64,000 nucleotides of DNA from Charina bottae (taxonomy: Eukaryota; Chordata; Lepidosauria; Squamata; Charinaidae), in assembly GCA_023362775.1 (NCBI GenBank), contig JALMGJ010000005.1, forward strand, positions 62,315,463 to 62,379,462. Direction: 5' to 3'. Positions 23,497-32,290 of the stretch are shown piece by piece (position 1 is the stretch's first letter; every line of letters starts with the position of its first letter). Under the pieces are notes generated by a model, which saw only the letters and a list, made by a program, of their open reading frames with translations, ran no database searches and had not been told where the DNA came from. A program made the translations under genes and the position numbers.

Positions 23497-23662
23497 ATGG
23501 GAGGGTAGTGAAGGCTACCCCGAGTTCGAAGGAAAGACTCGAGAAATCCCTAGGAATCCACTGTAGGCAACAAAGTAAAGTATAAAGTAAATTTGGCACC
23601 CTGTGATGGGAGGGTGATTGATCACACCCCGGGTCAAAGACCTGAAAAAATCCCTAGGGGCC
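23497..23662 (+). other. Duplicated stem-loop block in ERV leader
   Basis: Two related ~55-base blocks (about 23499-23553 and 23608-23660) each hold two short hairpins and end with 'aaatccctagg'. Block 1 has GGGTAG/CTACCC and CGAGT/ACTCG stems; block 2 has GGGTG/CACCC and CGGGTC/GACCTG (one G-T pair). The second block abuts the gag ATG. The position, between splice donor and gag, is where retroviral packaging signals usually lie. Confidence 0.5.
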
Positions 23663-24240
23663 ATGGGTAACAGTAAGCATGTAAACTGTGCACTCCCTTA
23701 GCATGTCTTGACACATTGGGAGGCACTGAAACTTTAAGTGACAGTAAAAATCTCTTTTAAGAAAAAATTAGACCCTCTGTAAGCACTATAGCCTACCTAT
23801 TTATTGGCTCAGAAATGGGATTTGGCTGCCAGAGGGCACCATTAATGATGTTTTTATTAACACCTTCACGAACTTCCTAGCTGCAGGTAGTTTTGCCCTC
23901 AGCTTCAGGATGTGGTAAAGGGGAAGAAAACAGTTTAGATGCTTTCCTAAAAAGCTTATAGGGAAATATTTGATGAGGTTCTGGAAGTGCAGGTGATCCG
24001 TTTCTTTAGAGAACTTCCAGATAGTAAACAAGATAAGATATTGAACGAGCTAGGCAATTTATAAGGCAGGCACTATTAGTAACACACATAACAACAGAGC
24101 CTCTGCCTGCCTGTGGGGCCACTAACCCTAGATTGAGAGAGCTTTTAGAGCTAGGGCTAGAATGGGCCCCCCTAAGAATTCAGGGGATGTACAGGTTTCA
24201 TTATTGGGACCATCAGGAAACAGGAGAAATATTAAAGTAA

Positions 24241-24513
24241 CCATCCAAAATCCTCAACAGCTGGAGGGCTGAGGAACAAGTTTTTTTGTGTTGTTTTATG
24301 CATGAAATGTTGTCCCCTAAATCAAGCTGCCTAAGGCAAAAGGGAATACAGTTTTTGTGTTTTGTCAATGTTAAAGCACTTGTGTGTGTCTTCTTTTTTG
24401 TTTGTAAACATTTGTCTGTCTGGATTTGTGTCTGCATGTAAGGTTAAGAAACTGTTCTGAATTATGAAGAGAAAGTTTTAAAAAAATTATGTGTGTCTGT
24501 CTATGCTAAGAAT
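24241..24513. other. Non-coding stretch, ERV interior or flank
   Basis: T/G-rich DNA with no readable frame. It may be the decayed continuation of the ERV. Confidence 0.4.
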
Positions 24514-25230
24514 GGAAATAGGTTCTGGCCAAACCTATATCCAATCTAGTGTGTTTTGTGGAACTTAAATGCATATTGCAAGAAAGTTTTAATTATGTTA
24601 ATTCTTTGTCATTTATTTTTCATTGTTTGGGGAAAAAATGCTTGTTTCCCTAGTTTTTTCCTTTTTGCTTAGCTTCGCCCAAAGCCCCCCTCCCCCTTCC
24701 TTCAGTCTGCTTCTGAAGGTCTGCCTGGAGGAGGGAGGAAAGGAGTGGGGAGATAAACCCACAAAGGCTGCGGCAATTAAGGCTTGAGTAGAAAGAAAAA
24801 TGCGGACTTGGCTTCTTTGTGGATCAACTGTCTGCCTCCCTGATAGGAGAGAAACTGGATGCAGGTTCTGTTTTGTGCAGTGTGTTTTGTGTATTGTGAT
24901 TTTTAAATGAAACTTGAATGCAAGGAAAGTTGAGAGGTTTTTGTTAATTCTTTGCCATTTGCTTAGTCTAGACTCTAGCCCAAGCCCTCCCTCCTTTGGT
25001 CTGCCTCTCACTTGCTTGCTTGCTTGCCTGAAGGTCACAGAGCGAGGGAAATTCCCTTGCACTTTTTTCTCTCTTTGTTTTCTGTCCTTTGTTCCACCAA
25101 AAATTATTTGTGAGTTTAGAGAATCTGAGCAGTTAGAAAGGGGCGGCGGAAACTATAACATGCAGATTTGGTTTCGCTTCTTTGCCGTCCCTGCTCTCTG
25201 CCCAGATCAGAAACTGAAATAGGTTCATGA
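24514..25230. repeat. Diverged ~335-bp tandem repeat
   Basis: Segments recur in order at about 331-358-base spacing: 'agtgtgttttgtg' (24548, 24879), 'gttaattctttg' (about 24597, 24943), pyrimidine-rich 'ccctcc' blocks with 'gtctgc' (about 24685, 24985) and 'gaaa(c)t(g)...aggttc' (24514, 24851, 25209). Two units and the start of a third are visible. No ORF is shared between the units. Confidence 0.55.
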
Positions 25231-27589
25231 TATTAAAATGGCTTGAGTAAGTGACAGAGACAGAATGTTGTGGTATGTGTAAAAAGGGAGATGGGGAGTT
25301 ATGGGATTTTGCGGAAGAGTGGCGAGGAGAAAGGGTTCTAGGAAAAGGGAAAAAAATGGGTTTCAGAAATGCGTAGTGCAGGATTTGGTGGAACGAAGGG
25401 AAGGGAAGGGAAGGCAAGTGTTTGCAGCCAGCTGAAAAAAGATGTTTAAGTGTGAAACCCTGTCCAAGGACATTGGCTTGTGCGGGTTGGAGAGAGGTCT
25501 GCTTTCCTACCTTAATTTACAATGGGTTTATAATGAATGAACTAAACTTTGAACCCCTTCATTGGAATCCTATCTGAGTTTCAACTTTTTATAAAACATT
25601 TTTTTTTTGGATGCTATTAGAGAACAGAGGTTGCATTTTTTTAGGCAGTAAAGGGGGGCCACCCTCTTGCTCCCTTGCCCACTTATTTTTATGCTGATCT
25701 TTTCAACAAAGAGACAACGGGAATGTGAATGTGTTTGTGTGTCTTCAGTTTGTTTAACTGTATAGCACATGATTAGCAGGTAGAAAGAAAAGAAAAGAAA
25801 TTTTTTTTTGATAAATTTTGGTTGTAATAGAGCCTCCATGGATTGGCATGATCTATCTGATGACTTTTTGTTGTTTCTTTTTTTACAAATTTTTTACTGC
25901 AAAAGTAGTCTATTCATTAAAATACATTATGCCAATGCTCATTTTTATTTTCTAGCCTTCTAGGCTTGTTTTTGGAAATTCATTGGGAATTTTATAGTGT
26001 TATGTGCCCATGCTTTTTGCTCAACATGGCTGTGCTACTTGGCCACAGAGACAAGTGTCACTGTTTAATTGCCTTTCAATTTTTTTTTAATTTGGAATAT
26101 TCAGCATGGTTTTCAAATTCCTTGCCTGTTAGTGGCAGTGCCAAGTCCCAATAGTCTTTATATGTATGTTCCATCTCACACATCAGAAGTTGCTGGTGTG
26201 GTGAGTGCATGCGTGGGGGAAAGGAAACATATACTGGGAGATTTTGTGGTGTAGAAATTTGTCAACCTAAGCACCCATTAGGATCCTTGGAGAGTGCTTC
26301 CAGGGGACATAATTTGTTTATACAATACCTTCTGCAACTGCAGGGCAATTCCCACCCCCCACCCCCACCAGGTTGCTTCTAGAGATGAGCTTAAATCCTA
26401 GGAGTTTTTTTTTTTTTTTTGGAGGCGGCTTTCACAAAGCTCCATCACTGTGCAATATAGCAGTTATCTGCGCAAGCTTTGTTCTTATTATCCTTTCTGC
26501 AGGAATGCCAGCCTTGGCAGGTGAACCAACCGGTGCCCCATTCCAGGCTGAGGAGCTGGGGCTGGTGACGGCTTGGTGCCAGGACGGAGGAGAGTTACAG
26601 CCCGATTACACGAGGCTGCCATAAATCCCTGAGCCAGTGGAAACACACACACACACACACACACCGATGCCTGGACTGTGCAATCCCCTGCTGCCTAACT
26701 GTGGAGCTGCCTGACAATTTTGAACTGAGATTTTTGTTTCACAGAGAAAAAGAACTCTTGCCTAATAAAAACATGACTGCAAATAAAAACACAAGGGGGG
26801 AGGAGCAGTAAAATTCCACATACAGTTACATGAGACTTTGTTTTTTCCTTTTGTTTTTTCTTTGTTCAGATAAGCAATGCAGACTAAAACATCTTTTTCG
26901 GGACCAGTGAAGGATTTGGCCTTATCATCTGACCTGCGTTGTTTTTTATTTCACTGATCTGTTTTTTTTTTATTTCACTGACGTTGACTTTTTTCTAGGC
27001 CTTGTTGATTTTCGAATGTTAGCTTATGCTTTGTGTCCTGGGAGAGGTGGATGGGCCCTGGAGCATATTGGCCCTGGACTGAAGTTTTCTGTTTTTTTTT
27101 CCTTTTTAGGCTGTTTTAACTTTTGCTATGTGGGAGTGGGGTGTTGGTAGCTACCTGGTCTCCTTTGCAGGAAATGAATGGGTGGTTTTATGTTGACTTT
27201 GGAGATTAGGTTTACATAAAAAACAGCAAAGTTGCATACAAAATGATTATGTTAGGGAAAACTGTACAAAAACAAATTTGGTAGGTTTTTTTTGCAATAA
27301 TTTGAGGAAAATTTGATATGGAGCAAATTTAGAATGATTTATATATCCCTAATGAGTTCATGTAGGTAAGGATGGGAACTGTTGACTTTCAAAATTAGAG
27401 TGCTGTCTTTTACAAATTATATTGCACATGGTGTGTTTAATAAATGAGTGAGAGGACAGCAGAAGCACACCAATGAATTACAAACCTAAAGACAACATGG
27501 TCCTTTGGCTACATCCCCATCATCTGCATATTCATCAGGATTTGATGAATCTACCAACATCAACTGCTTGGCCATAGTCTTTCATGTTT
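25231..27589. other. AT- and T-rich stretch, no gene recognised
   Basis: It holds poly-T/poly-A runs (for example 25597-25610, 26405-26420) and many short pyrimidine tracts. The ORF at 26373-26624 includes a hydrophobic stretch followed by AGEPTGAPFQAEELG and might be an ERV env or host remnant, but I do not recognise it. A purine run at about 26795-26805 (aaggggggagg) could be a polypurine tract, without an LTR after it. Confidence 0.35.
26640..26664. repeat. (AC)n microsatellite
   Basis: About twelve uninterrupted AC units. Confidence 0.95.
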
Positions 27590-27685
27590 TTGTTTCTTTC
27601 TTTTTTTGTGAACTACTCAGAGTCATTGGGAGTTGGGCGGTGATAAAATTGAATTAAACAAACAAACAAATAAATAAATAAATAA
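27590..27685 (+). mobile_element. L2/CR1-type LINE 3' terminus
   Basis: 'tgaactactcagagtcattg' and 'gagttgggcggtgataaaat' are followed by (AAAC)n/(AAAT)n. This is a typical 3' end with the body truncated or eroded. Confidence 0.6.
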
Positions 27686-28976
27686 TGGCTAAGTGGTGCC
27701 AAGTCCCCATATCACACATCCAATGAACACATGTCCGGGTTTTGTGAAGAGAACTAATTATGAACCACTTGGAGCGCAATATTTAAAAATAGCAATAATT
27801 GAACATTCTAAGAGTACAAAAATAATTGCAGTAGTTGTATGCTTCCTGGTTAATACTAATCTAGCAGGGATTCCATTCATCAAATGTCCATTCCATTCTA
27901 TACACTCTCTTCATTTAGAAATAAACACTTCTAAAAGATCATGAAAGGCAGTCACAACTTTGTGTTCACTGAAGCACACTGTCATATACTGCAGACATGC
28001 ATTTGCAGAAGAATTCAATTTTCATTTTTGAATATGGGTGAGCCATAATGTTTTATATACCCAGCTTGCAAATATATAAATATTAGATCCTCAAATGATC
28101 AGTATACAAATATATCACATTACAAAAGTCTTTTCTCATGCCAGCTGTGAAATCCAGTGCAGGTGGCCTATTTTAATTTTATCCCCACCACATCTAGTTT
28201 ATATCTGCTTTCCATTTTACATTACCTCATATATGAAATATGTGAAAAACTTCATTATACACAAGTGATAGCAATAACTAAACTGGGCAGAAAATACATT
28301 TGGTAAATGAGGCTCCCTGAGGACAATAAGGTTGTCTCATGAAGACCACTTGAAACTGCATCTGCCTTTACAATGAATTGCACAAATGTTCTAATTACCA
28401 TATGAATCAGCCATTGTAGGTCTTGTATGTTTTTCTCAATACAGAAAGTAGCAGTTGTATGTATGCAGTATTTAATCAGAAAAATGGCACAGAGAAATCT
28501 GTCCCTTCTTTCATGTTATAGTTCAGATTTGATCTAAGGTCACTCCATAGCTGCTGTTGACTTAAACAAAACACGGGTGATTCTGAACACTATATTCTCT
28601 AGCTCAATTCAGGAATTATCATTACTCCTCCAAAGTTGTGTTGCTGATATCTAATTTGCAGCGGTACCTGCGCATTCAGTGAAGAAGTTGGCATTGAGCC
28701 TGAACTCTAGTAGCATGGATGCATTTGCAGATTAGATGTTCACATGATTTTGGAATGAGGGGATTATTCCCACTATTTGCATCATGACTTCCTTCCTTCC
28801 TTCCCTCACTCCCTCCCTTCCCCTCTTCCCCTAAGCAGAGTTTCTGTCATTCTGAATTTGATTCTTTGATGCATATAAAAAGGGGTTCAACACATTTAGC
28901 AAAAATAAGTCACATAAAACCTATCATTTAAAAATATGTAAATATGGCTAAATAGCAACAAATATCAAGGTGATAT
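27686..28976. other. AT-rich non-coding stretch
   Basis: Contains a pyrimidine tract (cttc/ccct-rich) at about 28792-28834. Nothing else is recognisable. Confidence 0.5.
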
Positions 28977-28984
28977 GCCTAGGG

Positions 28985-29330
28985 CAGAGCTTTCCAAACT
29001 TTTCATGTTGGTGACACACTTTTTATACATGTATCATTTCGCGACACACTCTTACAGCAGGGCATCATTTCGTGACACACTCTTACAGCAGGGCACAAGG
29101 CAGGCACTAGGACCTGTGAGGAATCACAGCAGGTTTGGAGGCAGCAAGGCACAAGGCAGGCACTAGGACCTGTGCGGAATCACAGCAGGTTTGGAGGCAG
29201 CAAGGCACAAGGCAGGCACTAGGACCTGTGCGGAATCCTGGCAGGGCTCGGAGGCAGCAGCAGCCACAACACACCCATACACTGCAGCCGACACACTAAC
29301 ATGTCGCGACACCCAGTTTGGAAAGCTCTG
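28985..29330. mobile_element. hAT MITE, family A copy 3 (inverted)
   Basis: Ends are CAGAGCTTTCCAAACTTTTC and AGTTTGGAAAGCTCTG. TSD gcctaggg is perfect at 28977-28984 and 29331-29338. Relative to copies 1 and 2 it is inverted. It carries three 57-bp tandem units with 'aaggcaggcactaggacctg' (starting about 29096, 29153 and 29210) and a separate ~29-bp duplication of 'gacacactcttacagcaggg' at about 29043-29095. Confidence 0.92.
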
Positions 29331-29338
29331 GCCTAGGG

Positions 29339-29802
29339 ATACAAATTGCTGGGGGACAAGGACCCCGCCCTATTTTACTTTATAGATTAGTATCTTCCAA
29401 AAGCTCAAGGTAGCATAGAAAATATTCCCTCCTCCAATTTCAGTTCTTCCCATGAATTGAAGTAGGCTGGGCTCTACTGCATGTGAAATAGGTTGGGCTC
29501 AGAGATCATGAGTGGGTCAATGACATCCAGAGTGTTTCCATAGCTAAGGCTGTACTTGAACCTAAGTTTCCACTCCAACTTTTCACATGCATTTGCCTGG
29601 CCACTACTATAATCCCATAACATGGTTGATCAATTCCAGAGCTCAAGCATGTCTGAATGTGTTGGAAGTATGTTCTTGAGCATGTGCAGAGTTGCAGAAG
29701 TGAGTAGCATGAGAGAAACAATAAATTATGCCAGGCATTTATCAAAACAAAAATGTATTAATATAACAGAGAATACAAAACAATAACATCCAGATTTCTG
29801 GA
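29339..29802. other. Non-coding stretch
   Basis: Nothing recognisable. Confidence 0.45.
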
Positions 29803-29816
29803 GTTAAAAATCTCTA

Positions 29817-29961
29817 AAAAGGTAAAGGTTTCCCCCGCACATTTGTGCAGTCGTGTCCGACTCTAGGGGCCGTTGCTCATCTCCATTTGTTAGCCAAAGA
29901 GCCAGCGTTGTCTGAAGACGCTTCCACGGTCATGTGGCCAGCATGACACACGCAGAACGCT
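29817..29961 (-). mobile_element. Sauria-type SINE, 5'-truncated, minus strand
   Basis: Only the 3' half is present, from the complemented ctttac tail to 'cagaacgctgt'. A perfect 14-bp TSD, gttaaaaatctcta, lies at 29803-29816 and 29962-29975, so this is a bona fide truncated insertion rather than an eroded full copy. Confidence 0.92.
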
Positions 29962-29975
29962 GTTAAAAATCTCTA

Positions 29976-30180
29976 TATAACTATAAAAAACATTTTTCAA
30001 TCTCACCCCCACACACAGGGTTGAGAAACAGACAGACAGGCAAGGAAAAAACAAGCTTGAATGCATGCTTGAATGCAAAGAGCAGAACTTTAGACATGCT
30101 AATGTATACATTTGTAACTAGGTTACTGATACTTAGGGTTTATTTATGTTTATATTTATTTATATATTTATTTATATTTA
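29976..30180. other. Short AT-rich segment
   Basis: Holds a (TTTA)-rich run at 30137-30180 adjoining the next SINE. No other feature. Confidence 0.5.
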
Positions 30181-30352
30181 GGGGCATGGTGGCTCAGCAA
30201 GTAAGACACCAGGCTTGTCGATCGGAAGATCAGAAGTTTGGAGGTTAAAGAAACAGACATCGCTGATAAGAATAGAACAGCTGTTCCCTGCTCCCTGGGA
30301 AAATTCTTGTTTTGACTACAACAGCTAACTACGGCCTGAAAAGGGGGGGTAG

Positions 30353-30742
30353 GTGAGAATGGCATTTCTTACAGCACTTCAGGATTTTAAGAAAGAAATC
30401 AGCGAAGCTTTTTCGCAAATTAAGAAATCCATAGAACGTATATTTATAGTTTTGGTGGCTCAGGAACAGAAGATACAAGGGACAGATTTAGAAACAGATG
30501 GAAGATCTCTCGAACCAGTAGAGAAACAGGGAAAGAGGATTTTGAATGTATTGGTACAGAAGAAGATTATGATAGTTTACAGGAAGTGGTCTATTAAACG
30601 TTTGGGCATAAACACATTGTGGCAGCTGAGACAGGAAGATTTTAACATGCAAATTGATAGAAATGGTAAAATAAACATTTTGACATCCCACATGAGTTAC
30701 AGAATAAAACAAGTTGCATATTGTGATCTTGGCATAACCTAA
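30353..30742 (+). pseudogene. L1 ORF1-like N-terminal fragment
   Basis: 129 codons with a probable N-terminal coiled coil (about residues 8-60, heptad-like Leu/Ile/Phe with Lys/Glu/Gln). The C-terminal RRM-type RNA-binding part of L1 ORF1p is not recognisable except a short DFNMQIDRNGKINIL stretch, which loosely resembles the ORF1p C-terminal domain. The protein is shorter than normal ORF1p (about 300 residues or more). Confidence 0.5.
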
Positions 30743-30876
30743 ACAGGAGATTTATTGATGTTGATCTGGGACACAAGGTTAATGAAAACGCGGATCTGGA
30801 TTATACACAGAGTGAGAGTAGATATGAGAAACTGTATGGATGCATAAAAATATGATCCTCTAAGTGTAAAATACAA

Positions 30877-31440
30877 GATTATAAATATAAATATGTTGAT
30901 ATTATAGATTACTCTTTCTGGAGATACATTTATGAGAAGACAATGAGATGATGAGATGGAATTAGAATGAAGGTTATTACAGGATGATATTATGTATGAA
31001 TATGTTGTATGATTATTATAAGAATTGGTATATTATGTATTAGGTTATATGTTATGTTAGGCTTTGTATTCAGTTCAGATGGACATTGTTCCTAGGAGTG
31101 GAAATTGAAGATGGATGGTGGAGATATAGGATTATAAATATAAATGGAGGTTGATGTTATGGCTTATTTTTCCTTTTTGGAGATATATATATAAGAAGAT
31201 AATGGGATGATGAGGTGGAATTAGAATTAGAATTAATGTTATTATGACATATTCTTACAATATTATGTATGAATATGTACGTATGAATATTATAAGAATT
31301 ATAAGTATGAGAAGATAATGAGATGATGAGATGGAATTAGAATGAAGGTTACTACAGGATGATATTATGTATGAATATGTTGTATGATTATTATAAGAAT
31401 TGGTATAATATGTATTAGGTTATATGTTATGTTAAGTTTT
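30877..31440 (+). repeat. Internal direct repeats of the short L1
   Basis: A block starting 'atgagaagacaatgagatga' (about 30931) recurs nearly unchanged at about 31307, 375 bp later, for about 130 bp. A more diverged copy starts near 31190. The preceding 'gattataaatataaat' motif also recurs (30877, 31131). Confidence 0.8.
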
Positions 31441-32290
31441 GTATTCTTGCTATATTATGTATTATGTTATGTAATATGTTAGGTTATGTATTAATGGAAT
31501 ATATAGTCATAATATGAACAGAATATATTGTATTTTATTAGAAGTAGATAAGGCCTTTATTTGTTACACTAATTGGATTTTATTGAAGATATAAATATAG
31601 GTGTAAAAATGGAAAGAGCAAATGGAAAACATTTAATTGATGCAGCAATGAACATTTGATTACTATTCCAAGGAGTAGAAACCAGAGATGGATTGTTGGA
31701 AGATATCAAGAAAGGTGAAACCTATATGAAGAACAGAAGATTGGATTATAGAAATCATAGGGTATATGACAAAGAAAAGTTCCTGTGTATTGTATGAAGG
31801 ACTAACATTTAAAGTTAATTATTGTACTTAAAGTTCAAGGATAAATTGGAGGACATCTATTTTCTATATTTTCTTTGTTTGTTATTTTTTGACTTCACTT
31901 TTTCTTTCCTTTTTTCTTACTTTGTATTTCTATTTCTTTCTTTGTATTAATTTTAATATGTATTTTAAAATTCAATAAAACTTATGGGGGGGAAAAAGAA
32001 GTTTGGAGGTTCGAATCCCTAGTCCCGCGTGACGAAGTGAGCTCCTGCACTAGCCCCAGCTCTTGCCAGCCTAGCAATTTGAAAGCATACAAATGCAAGT
32101 AGATGAATAGGTACCACTTCGGTGGGTAGGTAACAGCGTTCCACGTGCATCATGCTGGCCACATGACCATGGAAGCGTCTTCAGACAACGCTGGCTCTTC
32201 GGCTAACAAACGGAGATGAGCACCGGCCCCTAGAGTTGGACACAACTGCACAAATGTGCGGGGGGGGGGGGGGAACCTTTACCTTTACCG

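Larger units (their letters stand above)
22655..24240 (+). mobile_element. Endogenous retrovirus remnant: leader and decayed gag start
   Basis: A 16-base primer binding site complementary to lysine tRNA lies at 22671-22686. Downstream come a consensus splice donor (22981), a structured leader and an ATG at 23663 that opens with a Met-Gly myristoylation-type start. About 50 codons further, in another frame, an LPEGTIN segment resembles the Pro-Glu-Gly-Thr motif of betaretrovirus-like matrix proteins. Many stops and frameshifts follow. The 5' LTR is absent or reduced to a few tens of bases, since L2/CR1 DNA ends near 22590. I find no pol, env or 3' LTR downstream. A BovB interrupts the leader. 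I infer a class II (beta-like) ERV; the class rests on short motifs. Confidence 0.65.
30247..31996 (+). mobile_element. Short L1-type element with ORF1 start but no ORF2
   Basis: The insert is flanked by a 15-bp TSD (30232-30246, 31997-32011) and ends with 'attcaataaaactta' and a short A-run, as L1s do. An open frame at 30353-30742 begins with a Lys/Glu-rich segment (DFKKEISEAFSQIKKSIERI) of the coiled-coil ORF1 type. No endonuclease, reverse transcriptase or zinc-knuckle sequence is present, and the middle is AT-rich internal duplications. It resembles half-L1 elements that move in trans. Confidence 0.7.
30181..32290 (+). mobile_element. Sauria-type SINE split by an L1-like insertion
   Basis: The SINE head (30181-30246, 'ggtggctcagcaagtaagac') and the rest (31997-32290, from 'ggttcgaatccct' to the ctttac tail) are collinear with other copies once the 1.75-kb insert is removed. 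The shared agaagtttggaggtt is the target-site duplication of the insert. A run of 13 G lies at 32262-32274 just before the tail. Confidence 0.9.

Noticed and set aside
26373..26624. ERV env signal peptide or secreted host protein
   Set aside because: There is a hydrophobic stretch, but the frame starts in a poly-T run, there is no downstream env motif, and no relative was recognised.
29096..29266. CRISPR-like regularly spaced repeats
   Set aside because: The 57-bp units are directly tandem without unique spacers, lie inside a hAT MITE with TSDs, and the genome is eukaryotic.
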